Assembly: GCA_039602395.1 (NCBI GenBank)
Contig: JBCNJP010000017.1
Coordinates: forward strand, 7,061,238 to 7,125,237
From: Deinandra increscens subsp. villosa
Taxonomy: Eukaryota; Streptophyta; Magnoliopsida; Asterales; Asteraceae
Length of the DNA: 64,000 nucleotides
Direction: 5' to 3'
Shown: positions 11,550 to 24,338 of the stretch, piece after piece
How the letters are laid out: the number at the start of each line of letters is the position of its first letter
How positions within the stretch are numbered: position 1 is the first letter of the stretch
Notes under the pieces: generated by a model
The model's input: the letters and a program-made list of their open reading frames with translations, nothing else
Told to the model about the DNA's origin: nothing
Databases searched by the model: none
Translations under genes and position numbers: made by a program

Positions 11550-12417
11550 TCTATACTATATAATAAACAAAAGGGAAAATGTCATAAAAACATAACCAAC
11601 TTTCAATTTTGTTCCAATTAGGTCACTTAAACTTTTTTTTGTTCCAATCAGGTAACTTAACTTTAAAATATGTTCTAATCCTAGATAAATGACCTGATTA
11701 GCAGGTAACCTAATCAATATTTTTCATAACTGAATTTTTTATAAAAAAGGAATTTTTTTTATAAAAAACAATTTTTTTAAAATTGATTTTTTAATAAAAA
11801 CGAATTTTTTATAAAAATTCAAAATTTTATAAAAAAACGTTTTGGGTGTAAAAAAATTCGTTTTTTTAAAAAAAATTGAAATTTTATAAAAAAACGTTTT
11901 AGGTGTATAGAATTTTATAAAAAAACGTTTTTATATAAAATTCGAAATTATATAAAATTTTATAAAAAAACGTTTTTTATAAAATTCGAAATTTAATAAA
12001 AAACGTTTTGGGTGTATAAAATTCGAAATTTTATAAAATAACGTTTTTTTTTATAAAATTTCGAATTTTTATACAAAAATTCATTTTTATTAAAAATTCG
12101 ATTTTAAAAAATTTGTTTTTTATTAAAAAATCCTTTTTTTTATAAAAAAATCAGTTTTTATAAAAAAAATTGATTAGTTTACCTGCTAATCAGGTCATTT
12201 ATCTAGGATTAGAACATATTTTGAAATTAAGTTACCTGATTGGAACAAAAAAAAGTTAGAGTGACTTAATTGGAACAAAATTGAAAGTTGGTTATGTTTT
12301 TACAAAGTTACCCCTAAACAAAAAGTTTGGTCATAGTTTAATTAATAAAAAAAAGAAACTTGACATCACCATAAAATTTTAAATTAACCCGTGTAACACA
12401 CGGGGATATAAAACTAG
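11550..12417 (+). mobile_element. Non-autonomous Helitron, about 870 bp
   Basis: The 5' end is TCTATACTATATAATAAAC. The 3' end carries a hairpin (ACCCGTGTAACACACGGG, 12387-12404) about 10 bp before CTAG (12414-12417), followed by T. These are the TC start, subterminal hairpin and CTRR end of Helitrons. The base before the start is C, not the expected A; a start at 11543 would have A. No Rep/helicase coding. It contains the fold-back element at 11585-12301. Confidence 0.7.
11585..12301. mobile_element. Fold-back/MITE element with about 130-bp inverted arms
   Basis: The arm 11585-11715 is the inverted complement of 12301-12170 with few mismatches (TAAAAACATAACCAAC against GTTGGTTATGTTTTTA; inner AGATAAATGACCTGATTAGC against its complement). 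The loop is extremely AT-rich with repeated AAAACGTTTT and AAATTCGAAATT words. No TSD defined. Confidence 0.75.
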
Positions 12418-12433
12418 TAACCTTATATATTAA

Positions 12434-12460
12434 ATACTAGGATAGAACCCGTATGTTATA
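12434..12460 (-). mobile_element. Helitron 3' end on the - strand
   Basis: The - strand reads hairpin AACCCGTATAACATACGGGTT, then TCTATC and CTAG followed by T. The rest of this Helitron was not identified to the right, so it is a truncated relic. Confidence 0.5.
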
Positions 12461-13157
12461 CGGGTTGAATTATTAAAAATATATATGTAATTAATAATTC
12501 ATGTATACTCTTCTTATTACCATAATAATGTATTACATTACATTATAAAAATGTTAAAGTTATGATTCATAATATGATATTGGTGACTTTACTCTATTTA
12601 TTAAAAAAAATATGTTTAGGTCATGTCTCTACTTGTATATTTGGAAAATGCAAGATAAACGTGATCATGTTAAAACACAATCAAACCCTCAATAGCGACT
12701 AACATAAATTATGAATTGACAAACTTGAGACTTTAAATCTGTATAGATAGTTAGATGAAAATAAAGTTTTATTAAAATTATAATGAACACATCCTAATTA
12801 TTGAGTATAAAATCTAAATTATAATCAAAAGATTATAATGTTATCAATAAAAAATGTTATGTTGATATACATTAGAAAACTTACAATTGTATCAGTCGCG
12901 ATGTCTAAAATTTCCAAAACTGGATGAACATGCATTATTTGATATGGTAGGAAAAACAATTTAATATTGGATATTATGAACATGATTTTTGTTGCTTATG
13001 AATTTCTCTATAAATAGTATCACCCACAACGCAACGCTGATTGAATTTGTAAATAGTATTAGGTATTCATTTATTAAAATATTAAAAATATTATGCTCAA
13101 TTATATTTGAAAACACACTAAATAAATGTTTACTGGTATTTTATAAGTTTCTAAATA

Positions 13158-13454
13158 TTTTTCAAAGGAAAAATGGACCTTAATAATCCCAACTATTGCC
13201 TATTGGCCACGAATAATCCTACCTTCATTTTTGGCCACCAGCACTCCTAGCTATTCACCCTGTTTTTCCTAATAAACCTACCGTTAAATATTTTAACACC
13301 CGTTAGTTTTGGTGACGTGGATCCCATAAAAGACGCTGACGTGGCAATGGGCAATAGTTGGGACTATTTAACGGGTGTTAAAATATTTAACGGGAGGTTT
13401 CTTGGCCAATGGGCAATAGTTGGGATTATTAAGGTCCATTTTTCCTTTTTCAAA
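13158..13454. mobile_element. Mutator-type MITE, 279 bp, 9-bp TSD
   Basis: The element 13167-13445 has near-perfect inverted ends of over 30 bp (GGAAAAATGGACCTTAATAA at left, its complement at right). The 9-bp duplication TTTTTCAAA is at 13158-13166 and 13446-13454. Non-coding. The 9-bp target is the Mutator signature. Confidence 0.85.
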
Positions 13455-14443
13455 ATGAAAATAATAATAGTTTACAAATTATTTTAAAATAAAAATAGCA
13501 TGTAAATTAATATATGATTGTCATAATTCTATAAAAATATAAATAGATAAAAATATATCATGATTATACAATGGGATATAATTTTCAACAAAAAAAAAGG
13601 AATTTATTAGGGAGTGAATTTGGGAGGGAAAACTTTTGTGAGAATGAATCTAGTGTTGACACGTGTCACCAATTGAAATTATTTATTAGAGTACGAAGAT
13701 TTGAGTGTAAGTGGCTAACCCATCGGAAAAAAGAAAAGAGAAATAATATATTTAAAGAAAAAAATACATAAAGAATCATTGGGCTTATATAAAACCGGCC
13801 CACATCACAAATTAACCTAGATATAAATCCTAAACTACCCCACTTTTAATTTCATCTTCTTCAAGATATACTTTATAGCAGGACTGGAGCACCTGCCGCT
13901 GCCGTTCATCTCTATATCTCCGGCAAAGCTTAGCTGCTTAATTAAAAAAAAATGTATACTCTCTATGTGTTTCTCTTCACACTTTATCTACTTTACTCAT
14001 AATTTGAGGGGTCAAACTATCAGAAAAACATCAAACTTCGAATACCCCTGTTAAGAAGGTTCATCGGTCGGAGGGTCAACGGACCCTCCTGACCCCCCTT
14101 TGATTCCGCCCCTGCCGTCGGGTGTCTATCGGCTAAATATTAATTTACATTGATCATAATTACAATGAAATTCTCAAATAACTAAACATATATAAATTTA
14201 ACAATATAAAAATTAATTCTTTAAACAAATAACTTAGTATTGTAAGTAAAAAATAAAGAAAAACATGGCATGGATATAATCAAGTTAACGGGTATATATT
14301 ATCGGGTAATCCGATCGGGTAACCATGTATATTATCAAATCCCATGCCCGTAAAAAAATCCAAAATTAATCTCGTACTCGGTCCCATACTCGATTATCCA
14401 ACCCCATACATGTCCCAGTGTGTGTCAGGTTTTGGGTATTTCT
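13446..14443. other. Non-coding remainder of the hAT and its flank
   Basis: 13455-14114 is the right part of the hAT interior and holds nothing recognisable; a short open stretch at 13571-13771 has no family look. 14115-14443 continues the pre-insertion repeat. Confidence 0.4.
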
Positions 14444-15834
14444 GTTGGGTTCATGTTTCATTGTCATCACTGATTATATGGTTACTTACGGTGTGTGTTT
14501 AAATTCTGTTTCTAGCAGCTTTTGTCAAAAAATAAAAGTCTATAAGATTTTCATATATTAAGATCTTATTTTTAGGATTTTTCTTATAATTTTCTATCAA
14601 CTAGGATATCAAACCATAAGAATTTTTATCCATGTGGATTTGTGAGTTGATCTATCTATTCTAACATCACCACAACCCTCCAATTAGTCACCACTGCTTA
14701 GTAGATTATATCCACATGTGGGCACAAATTCATTTAATAAAGCTTTAAAAATCGTGGATCCTCTCAAACAATCGGGTGACACATGGTGTGCAAGAATCCG
14801 AAAAAACCGACTCGAAACCAAAATAACCGAAAAAAACCAAACCGAAAAAACCGAATCCAAATGGAAACCGACGGTTTTGGATTGAACTTTTCTAAAATCC
14901 GAAATTTCGGATCGGTTTCGGTTTTAGCTAAAAAGAAAATCCAAAAAAACCGAACCGATCCATTTAATTATTAAAGGGTTTCACATTTAATTTTATTTGT
15001 AATAATTAGGATCTTTGAGTCTTTGAGATTAGATCATTATGGAACTTTAATTTTGTTTGAATGTCGTTTGAGTGTTTGAGATCAGATCGTTAATGATTTG
15101 TTTGATTTTGGGTTGTTATGCAACATTATGGATTCTTGAGTCTTTGATATTAGATCAGTAAGGATTTGTTTGAATCTATTTGTTTGAGATTAGATCATTT
15201 TTCAACGTTATGGATTTCAAAGTTTTATTTTTAATGCTATTAGTAGTCAGTTAATCTATAATTGAAAAATAAGCAGACCCAAATTTAATATTATTAGTTT
15301 TTTCAGCCCAAAAATTCATATGGATTTGAATCCGAAAAAACCGGATCCAAACCGTAAAAAAACCGAAAACCGAAATCCATGAAACCTGAAAAAACCGAAT
15401 CCAAATGGATTTGAAAATTGTAGAAACCGAAGTTCGGTTTTGGATTCGGTTTTAGCCAAAATCCGATCCAAACCGATCCATGCACACCCCTAGTTGGGTT
15501 CATGTTTCATTGTCATCACTGATTATATGATTACTTACGGCGTGTGTTTACATTCTGTTTCTAGCAACTTTTATAAAAAAATAAAAGTCTATAAGATTTC
15601 CATATATTAAGATCTTATTTTAGGATTTTTTTCTTATAATTTTCTATCAACTAGGATATCAAACCATAAGAATTTTTATCCACGTGGATTTGTGAGTTGA
15701 TCTATCTATTATAACATCACCACAGCCCTCCAATTGATCACCACTGCTTAGTAAATTGTATTCACATGTAGGCACAAATTCATTTAATAAAGCTTTAAAA
15801 GTCATGGATCCTCTCAAACAATCGGGTGACACAT
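14444..15834. repeat. 341-bp direct repeat flanking a MITE-like segment
   Basis: 14444-14784 and 15493-15834 are close copies (shared start GTTGGGTTCATG, shared end GGGTGACACAT). Between them, 14785-15492 begins GGTGTGCAAGAATCCG and ends CGATCCATGCACACCCC, with inverted GGTGTGCA/TGCACACC ends and dense AACCGAA words, like the non-coding hAT-like MITEs elsewhere in the window. The flanking copies do not share TG...CA ends, so LTRs are unlikely; a tandem duplication with a MITE between the copies fits better. Confidence 0.65.
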
Positions 15835-16440
15835 TTCTTTTATAACCGCGTATATAAGGCTTTGAAAAAGCGAATGCCCTTCATTTTCCTCACAATCGAT
15901 TATGGTTTTCAGCCATTTTCTCTCACCGCACCACCTTTTTCTCAACGGATTTTTATCAGATCGAACAACAATGTAAGTCTCTTACTCCAATTGATGATGC
16001 GGTACTGTCTTATCTTCATATTCCGTTAACATCTGTTCTTGATTTTGGTCACGATTTTGTTTTTTTAGGGTTTTGCAATCGATTTTATGTTTTAGGGTTT
16101 TTTTAATCAATTCTTCATCATCTCCGTACCCTTACTCAACCTTCCATTCACGTAAGTTCTTTGTTACCTTTTTTATTTATAGAAATCAATTTTGTGGTTC
16201 TAAGTTCGATTTTGATGTTTTTCAAGGTCATTCGTTACCCTGCTTCTGACAGTTGGTGAATATATGAATTTATTTAATTCGGCATATCAATATTTAGGAT
16301 GTTGTTAGGTAAGCACATTCCTTCAACCATCACCATCTACTATTTCCTTCATTATTTAATAACCTCATAAACCCTAATTTGTTTTCTATGTTTAATATTG
16401 CAGATTAATCATCATCCATCACTCCTCTTGTAATTACTTA
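15835..16440 (+). promoter_or_regulatory. Possible promoter and 5' leader of an unidentified transcript
   Basis: A TATA-like TATATAAGG sits at about 15850, followed by a C/T-rich leader and an ATGTAAGT donor-like site near 15970. Further donor/acceptor-like sites follow but no protein family emerges (the open stretch 15826-16029 is unfamiliar). Possibly a captured gene start that has lost its body. Confidence 0.25.
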
Positions 16441-16559
16441 GTGAGTTTTCACCTTTTTTATGTATTATGTTTGTTTCATCATATCTTTAGCTTTTTTTGT
16501 AATTATTGTGTTCAGTTCATCGATGATCTGTATTATTTATCATCAATGTAATTTAGTGT

Positions 16560-17468
16560 TACAAGTTTAAATTTTGTAAATTTATAATCTAATTTAATTA
16601 TTAACTAAAATTATTATGGTAATTATTTCAATTTTATTAATTAACTTTTGTAGTTTTATTTATGTTATTAACTTTTAACTATCTTTTAAGATTTTAATTC
16701 AAATTAATTGACTTGCATAACTTAAGCAACTAAATTTTTCATAAATGTAAACTTTCAAATTAAATGTATTAGTTTAAATCCATAAATTTATAATCTAATT
16801 CAAATACAATCAAAATTATTATGGTAAATATTCTAAATTTACTAATTGATTTTTGAAGTTTTATTTATGTGATTGATTTTTAAATATTTTTTAAGAGTTA
16901 TATTCAGTTTAGTTATTTTAACTTGCGTAATTTTAGCAACTAAATTTGTTTTTAATGTAAATTTTCAAATTTAAATTTGATTTTATTTTTTTGACTTTCG
17001 AAAATTATAACATATAAAATTACTAATCAAAATTATTATGATCAATATTCCAAGTCTATTAATTGACTTTTGTAGTTTTATATATTTTGATTAAGTTTTA
17101 AATATGTTTGAAATTTAAATTCTGACTAATTATTTTGACTTGCATAATTTTAGCAACTAAATTTAATATTAATGTAAATAAACAAATTTAAATTTCATTT
17201 TATTAATTTGACTTCCGTAAATTTATAATTCAGTTACTAATCAGAATTGTTATGGTAAAATATTCCAAATTTAACAATTGATGTTTTTAGTTTTATTTGT
17301 ATGATTATGTTTAAAAACTAAATAAGATTTAAATTCAAGTTTATTATTTTGATTTACGTAATTTTAACAACTAAATTTATTATTAATGTAAACTTTCAAA
17401 TTAAAATTCACTTTATTAGTTTGACTTTCGCAAATTGATAATCTAATTTAATTACCTAACAAAATTAT
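16560..17468. repeat. Degenerate tandem array, about 210-bp period (part 1)
   Basis: The word TTTAGCAACTAAATTT recurs near 16727, 16936, 17153 and 17369, each followed by ATGTAAA..TTTCAAATT and TTGACTT..GTAAATTTATAAT. The array resumes at 18650 and 24687 after two LINE insertions. No coding. Confidence 0.75.
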
Positions 17469-18649
17469 GAGTTTTATATAAATGGTGGTGGCGATTTAAA
17501 ACGGAGAAAGACGCTTTATGGCGTAGAGTCATATGGGATATTCACAGTGGGGCTAGATCTTGGACCTTTATTCCTACTAAAAACGTCATTGCAGGTCCTT
17601 GGAAGCAGGTTGCAAAGGTAAATCATGACATGGAACTGCGTGGAATTCACTTATCTCGTCTTATCAAGGGTGTGGTTGGGGCTGGCCTAGATGTTTCATT
17701 TTGGACAGATTGGTGGACAGGCTCTGGGCCACTGTGTTCAGCGTTTCCAGGCCTGTACGCGCTGGAATCGAATGTGAGAAGCAGGGTGGCTGACAGGATA
17801 TCTAAGGTGGGGGACATTACATGGCTGAATTTTTGTTGGAAACACGAACCTTCATCAGCCGTGGAGCTCAGCGAACTTCAGCAGCTGCATCTCGTATTGG
17901 GCCAGTTCTGCCCAAGGCTGGAAAGCGATTATTGGTGCTGGTGCGCCGGGTCGGAGGCTGAATTCTTAGTCAAAAGCGTCAAGATTCTGCTCCAAGGCAA
18001 TCAACACAACATGCCTACTAACTTGGTGGAATTCAATAAATGGTTGCCCAAGAAAGTTAGATTTTTTATTTGGAGACTAAACCTCAATCGGTTGCCTACC
18101 GTTGATTGCCTCGCTTCACGGGGAATTATTAGCCTCAATGATTTATGTCCAGTCTGTAACGAAATCTCCGAAACTGCAGGTCATTTGTTCGTCGAATGTA
18201 GGCTTGCACAGGCTGTTTGGGAATTCGTTGGAAGTTGGTGCTCAATACCAAGTTTTTACCTATTCTCCATTCAAGATCTTTTGGTTATGCATAAGTTTAT
18301 CTATGGAAGTGCTGTGAAGAAAAAGGTGGTGCAACTCGTGATCTACACTGCGATTTGGTTACTATGGAAAGCGCGGCGCAACGAAATAATATTTGAAGGT
18401 GCTCAAGTCTCTCTCCCTAAAGTGGTCATTAGTATTAAAGAGCTGGGGTTTCTTTGGTTAAAAAATAGGTCCAAGATGAAGATCGAATGGAGTGAATGGC
18501 GAAGGTTTAATATTTTGTAGTCTTGGTGTATTTTTGGTGTGTTTGTTCTTTTGTCTTCTTGGGCGTTGTAAACTTTGGCTACCTTCTTGGTAGTGTTTGT
18601 TAATAATATTTTTTGTTGGCCGTTCAAAAAAAAAAAAGAGTTTTATATA
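17469..18649 (+). mobile_element. 5'-truncated LINE, 1,157 bp, 12-bp TSD
   Basis: The element 17481-18637 ends in poly-A (18626-18637) and is flanked by GAGTTTTATATA at 17469-17480 and 18638-18649. Target duplication, 3' poly-A and missing 5' part are the signs of LINE retrotransposition. It carries only the C-terminal part of ORF2. Confidence 0.9.
17483..18520 (+). pseudogene. LINE ORF2 C-terminal fragment (zf-RVT region)
   Basis: Open from the truncation point (reading WWWRF...) to TAG at 18518-18520. It lacks endonuclease and reverse transcriptase. The last third shows the zf-RVT domain: WLPKKVRFFIWRLNLNRLPT, then CPVCNEISETAGHLFVEC with Cys/His spacing, then AVWEFVG. This domain typically follows the RT of plant L1 elements. 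ATG 17630 is only an internal Met. No stop inside, so the insertion is fairly young, but the fragment is dead on arrival. Confidence 0.85.
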
Positions 18650-18974
18650 TTTTTAAGATTTAAATTCAAATTAATTAATTTGAATTACGTAATTTTAGCA
18701 ACTAAATTTATTATTAACGTAAATTTTAAACATAAATTTAAATTTATTATTTTGACTTCCTTAAATTATAGATGGACCCCTCCCCCCCCCCCCCACCCCC
18801 CATTTATTATGTGTGTTATATTATAGTTAATAATTTCCTCATTTATTACGTTTATAATATATGTTAATGTTTAAATTCACACAAATTATTTTGACTTCTC
18901 TAATATTAGCAACTAATTACGAAATTATTGTAAATCCTTCATTTCATCTTCATTTACAATATTTTAACCTCCGT
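18650..18974. repeat. Degenerate tandem array (part 2) with poly-C tract
   Basis: Continues the 16560 array (core words at 18699 and 18907). A C-rich homopolymer run at about 18778-18800 interrupts it. Confidence 0.65.
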
Positions 18975-19083
18975 AAATTTTAATTTTTTTTTTTTTGAAC
19001 AGCGATATCATTAAACAACGGGGAAACCGGCAAGCAAGGCACTAAGCCGGCCCCTACCCCAAGAATACAAAATTCTCACACCA

Positions 19084-22000
19084 TTACAAAGAATACCTAC
19101 ACCATTTATTCCAATCTACATTCCAGTTTTTCTTCCTAGACGAAATCCAAAAAAACGATAAGGATTTAATTTCCGAGAACAAATACGCATGGGAGAGCCT
19201 TCTACCATGGAACACTAATTGATTTCTCCCGAGCCATATAACCCAGCAGAAAGTGCGAGCCACGACATCCTGCAGATCGATGTTGTTACTAAACGCCTTG
19301 CCCTCCGGAGGTTCGAACACCAAGTCTTTCAAGGAAAACAAAGGGACCGGGGGGACTTTAACCCATTGCACCACCATGGACCATAAGATTGACGCCATAC
19401 CACATCCAGTGAAAAGATGTTCCTCCGTTTCCTCATGCTCCAAACAATACGGACACAAAACATCCTCCACCGAAACCCCTCTTTTCCGCAGGTTTACACG
19501 CACCGGGAGTTTACCCCAACAAGCCCTCCTAAAGAAGATGGTCACCTTTCTAGGGACCAACTTACTCCACCCCACCATCCAAACCTGACAAGGGTCAGAC
19601 TTGAACAATTTCCTGACCGAAGCCGAGGAGAAATCACCCGAAGAATCCCCTTTCCACACCCACTCACCCCCTTCCAAAAGCAGAAAATTATCCAAACGAA
19701 CCTCGTTTTTTAACATCACATTTTCAGCCTTAGCAATATTCGCCCAAACCCCCGACATACCCTTCTTAACAGGAAGAAGACCATGCGCCTGGGTCGACCC
19801 ATGAATCCCAACAATAACCTTTTTCCAGAGACTCCCCTGATCCGAAACAAATCTCCAATACCATTTAGAAATCATCGCCAAATTGACCGTGGAGAACTTC
19901 GACAATCCCAAACCACCCTCCGAAATGGGTCTGCAAATCAAATCCTTACTCAACCAGTGAATCTTCCTCTTACCTTCCTCCCCACTCCATAAAAAATTTA
20001 AACAAATGCTCTCCAACTTCTTCAACACCGTGATAGGAGCCAAGAATAAAGAGAAAAAGTACACCGGGAGCGACTCCAAGACCGATTTAACCATAATAGA
20101 TCTCCCAGCCAACGATAGATTTCTGCCTTTCCAGTTAGAAAGATGGCTTTTGAAGGATTCAATAACCGGAGCCCAACTCGTCACCCTGTTCATATTATAA
20201 CCCACCGCTAAACCAAGATGGAGAAACGGTAAACAATCGTCCTTACATCTAAGTCGCTCGGCCATCTCGCTAACCTCATCTGGCCCCCTGTTAACACCAA
20301 AAAGATTGCACGTATTTATGTTAATCTTTAATCCGGACACCAAATAAAAGCAGCGAAGGAGCCGAGGCAAATTATTAAAATTCAGCCCCGACCACTTGCC
20401 CACAATAACAGCGTCATCAGCAAAAAGCATATTGGAGATAATAGGGCCACCGTTCGGAACACTGATCCCCTCGAAAACACCCGAATTAACAGCCTTACCC
20501 AACAACCAACTAAAAGCTTCCATAACTACGAGGAAAAGGAAGGGGGACAGCGGGTCTCCTTGCCTAAGGCCACGGGTAAACTGGAATTCCCAAGTCGGAG
20601 AACCATTGATAAGAACAGAAGCACGAGAAGAAGACAGACACCCCTTTACCCAAAGTCTCCATTTAGGTGGAAAATTCATTTGCAACAACATTGAATCGAG
20701 GAAATCCCAATCAACCGTGTCGTATGCCTTTTCAAAGTCGACCTTGAACAATAACATATCACTGTTCATTTTTTTGCACCATGAGATAAGCTCGTTGATA
20801 ATCAAAGGACCGTCCAAAATACTCCTCCCAGCAATGAACGCTGTTTGGTTTTCCGACACTAAACCATCCATAACTTTCTTCATCCTTTGGGCCAACACTT
20901 TAGAAATAACTTTAGAAATACAACCCACCAAACTAATAGGACGGAAATCACTCAACGACTGAGGGTCCCTCCTTTTAGGAATAAGATGGATGAACGACGA
21001 CCCACATCCTTTACTAATCCGACCATCATCATAAAAACTACTAAAGATGTTCACGAAATCTTGTTCCAGATGATCCCAGTACCTTTTTATGAACCGAAAG
21101 GAGAACCCGTCCGGGCCCGGAGACTTATCGTTACCACAAAGCCAAACCGCCTCCTTGATTTCCTCCCTAGAAAAGGGCTCCACCAAATCAGCCCCTTCAA
21201 CCTCCGAAATAGTCTTCAATCCGTCACACCTAATCTTCGGCTTAACCCCACCATGATCCTGGAATTTCTTTTTAAAAAACGACCAAACTTCTTTTTTAAT
21301 TCTAACGGGATCCGTACACCACTCACCATTAATAGAGAGACCACTAATCCTAGAGGAGGCAAGTTTTTGATTGACATACCCATGGAAGAAAGACGAATTC
21401 TCATCCCCTTCGATGTCCCATTTACAACGAGCTTTGGTCTTTAAATCCATAATTTCCACCCTTTCCAACTCTTTAAGTCTTCCTTTACAATCAGCCCACA
21501 GATCCATCTCCTCTAAAGATAAAGGCTTAACTTCCCCCAGCGCATCATAGAACTCACAGTCAAGAATCAGACTATCCTTATGACCACCAAGAGCGGCCTT
21601 ATAGTCTTTGACCCAGGATCTAACATCTCTTTTAACAGCCTTCAGCTTATTCCTCAAGATCACATCCGGGGCATCACCCACAACCGGCAGAGACAAAGCC
21701 CCAAGAATAACCTCATCAATCCCCGTAAAGCCGAACCAGGAAGGGAAAAAGCGGAACGGGCAAGGACCAAAATCCATAGAGGAAACTTTGAAAACAAGAG
21801 GGGAATGATCAGACCATCTTCTTGGAAGAGCCAAAAGCGAAGCATTTGGCCATTGAACCTTAAACTCCTCCGAAACCAGGATCCTATCAAGTTTACTGAA
21901 CGATTTCCCGTTCCCGTGCGAATAAGTAAACCTCAGCCCCCCCATATGATACTCAAATAAGACAGCCCGATCAATAAAGTTATTAAAAGCACAGGCCCCC

Positions 22001-22475
22001 GCAGGGGAAAAAGCAGAAAATAATCTGTCATCAGGTTCTCTAACCTCGTTGAAATCCCCAGCAAAAACCCAACAACCCTCTTTCTGGAACCGAATATCGA
22101 CAAGCTTATCCCAAATTCTTCTTTTGCTGCTAAGATCTTGAGGAAAATAAACATTCACCACATTAATTCTACCAGACAAACCAGCAATCTTACCAGCGAC
22201 CAGCAGAAAATTAGCATCCTTCACAACCTCCTCTGCACAGAAACACGAAGGATTCAAGAGCAAGCTAAACCACCTGACCTCCCTTGCGCGTCAACCTAGA
22301 CATTACACGCACCAGCTCTACCCCACAGCCTCTGGAATTGAATTCGACTACCATCCCGCAGTTGCGTTTCTTGAATGCAAATAAAATTGATCTTATGCTT
22401 AGCCCTGATCTGAGACAACTAAAGAAACTTTTTAACATCCCCCAACCCTTTCGCGTTGATAGACATCAGATCCAT
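19084..22475 (-). pseudogene. LINE ORF2: endonuclease, reverse transcriptase and zf-RVT
   Basis: ATG at 22475 lies one base after the ORF1 stop. The first about 70 codons of the AP-type endonuclease (MSINAKGLGD, then FICIQETQ) contain two in-frame stops (near 22427 and 22298) and a one-base deletion near 22263; from there 1,059 codons are open to 19084. Visible: endonuclease end (GDFNEVREPDDRL, RWSDHSPLVF), RT fingers/palm (FRPISLVGCISKVISKVLA, FKVDFEKAYDTVDW, GLRQGDPLSPFLF, catalytic FADD), and zf-RVT (LCPYCLEHEETEEHLFTGC). A complete RT with a damaged endonuclease start: recently active but now dead. Confidence 0.9.
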
Positions 22476-22476
22476 C

Positions 22477-24338
22477 CTACAGATCCGACGCCTGTTCCTC
22501 CAAAATAACATCCACCACCCGATTTTTAAACGGTAACAGATCCACATTAACACACCTAGCGACGTCCACCGTGCACTGAGCCTCCGTCACGACCGCCGGA
22601 GGAGCAGACGAAACACCCTCCCGACAGTCCCACCCCGTGTTTAAATTAACCAGAATACCCCCGAAACCCTCAGATTCCGGAGAGACAGTAGCCGAATCAG
22701 CCGGAATAGGACTCCTCCTCCACCTTCTCCTCCTGCGTGAACACTTAGAAACAGGGAAAGTAGCCGACGTGTTCCCCGATGAAAAATGCCCAGGAGGAAA
22801 ATTAAGATCAATCGGATCCCCATTAGGAAGAGAAACAGGCCTAAGGAATTCAGCGGGCCTAAGAGAATGGGCCGGTACAACTTGAGCAACTTTAGCCTTT
22901 TTACAATTGGGCCCCAACAGACCAACGACATCCTCGCAAACCCTGCCCCACATATCTTCAAAACTTCTAGAGCCAAGAATAGAACCCCGAGGTGACTCAA
23001 CTACATTCTGACACCCAGAGGACAAAACATCCATCCCATCATTAACATTCTCCTCGGGAACATGCGCCATATCCATGCATGCGAAATCGTGACTCCCGTA
23101 GAGCCCCCCCCTGACTTTTCAGGTTCCTGCGACTTTTCGGCCTCCTCCGACCCCGCTCCACCTTCCGTTTGCTCCGATCCCAACTCTTCAGCCGAGCGAT
23201 CCGGCACCACCGCTTCCGATCGGACCTTCGAAGAGGAAGCAACAGAATTCCTTGAAGACACTCTATCAACAAAATCAGGGACCCAATCCTCATGGCATTC
23301 GGAAACCTCACACCGAAATCTTCTTCCTTCCCAAAGAATCGACAGAGAACCCTGGATTTTCATGCCACCATTGCGCAGAATACCGACGATGTTTTCCGAC
23401 AAATTGCAGTCTTCTATCCCCACCTCCGGCTTCCAAATCACTGAACCAAATTTGCAACCCACCAGATCAAAGACTTCACCATCCCAAAGATTCGGAGGGA
23501 TGCCGATCACTTTCAGCCACACCACTCTATCACGAACAAAAGATTGACCCCTCCACATAGCTAATTTAGAAAACCAAACCTTCCATACCCCCTCCTCTTC
23601 AAGAAAACCCAACGCATCCCCCGGGTTGTTAAACTTAAGCAACACAGCCAATCCTCCAAGGTATTTCAGACTGACCTCTGCACCCCCAGACCTATCTAAC
23701 AATAGGTCTAAGTTACAGAGATTAAAAAGATCAGAGGCCCATCCGATCAATGCGCAACCAGACCACTCCTCCATGGCTTTGTAGATTTTACGACCAAGGT
23801 CTATGGAGCCCAGATCAGTGCCTCCTGACTGTGCCACCGACGATCCAGAAACAACACTGGCAAACGACCTCCCATTGACCTGTTGACCGAACCCGGGCCA
23901 AGCAGAATCACCTTCCTTCACAGGCGAGGAGGAAACCCTCGGAAGTGAAGCTTCCTGGTATACCACTCGTCTACCGTCCCTACCAAACTTCTGAAGATTG
24001 ACTCCAATCTTTGCACCCCCAATCTTAACATCCCTCAAACTGTGTTCTAGGAATCTTTTATCAGACACCCCTTCAAACTTCACAAAGCCGAAGTGTTTAC
24101 CAGCTTTATTCGTTCTCTTAGCAATAAAGATATCCACCAACTGTCCCTTACACTTGAAGGACTCCTCCACCCAAGACTTCTTACAGTTACTCGGGAGATT
24201 AAACACGTAGAAGGAAACCCATTCCTTGTCCCCTTTCATCAGCACACTAGCATCCTTCTTATCGGAAGGCTTACGTCGGCCTACCACCGTCCAAGCCGAC
24301 TCCTCAATCCTAATCTCCCCATCATCCAACGGCTCCAT
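22477..24338 (-). pseudogene. LINE ORF1 (RRM-containing RNA-binding protein), frameshifted
   Basis: ATG at 24338 begins MEPLDDGEIRIEES; the frame is open further upstream (to 24476) but that part looks like 5' UTR. An RRM lies near residues 40-120 (SFYVFNLPSNCKK...GQLVDIFIAKRT...FGFVKFEG), followed by a DUF4283-like middle (VWLKVIGIPPNLW, FDLVGCKFGSVIWKP) and an acidic linker. Around 23080-23100 the frame shifts: the original runs into a stop at 23001, while the continuation (ACMDMAHVPEENV...) runs to TAG at 22477. In plant L1 elements ORF1p coats the RNA. The frameshift makes this copy defective. Confidence 0.8.

Larger units (their letters stand above)
10933..14122. mobile_element. hAT element, 3.17 kb, with nested elements
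   Basis: The element is 10941-14114. The left end is CAGTGGCGGAACCAG and the right end GATTCCGCCCCTG (its complement CAGGGGCGGAATC), a good terminal inverted repeat. The flanks are CCGTCGAG at 10933-10940 and CCGTCGGG at 14115-14122, an 8-bp TSD with one mismatch, as expected for hAT. Inside are a microsatellite, Helitron ends, a fold-back element and a Mutator MITE. No transposase ORF is visible, so it is non-autonomous or eroded. Confidence 0.8.

Noticed and set aside
14444..15834. LTR retrotransposon with 341-bp LTRs
   Set aside because: The copies do not both start TG, there is no primer-binding site or polypurine tract, and the interior is non-coding MITE-like sequence.
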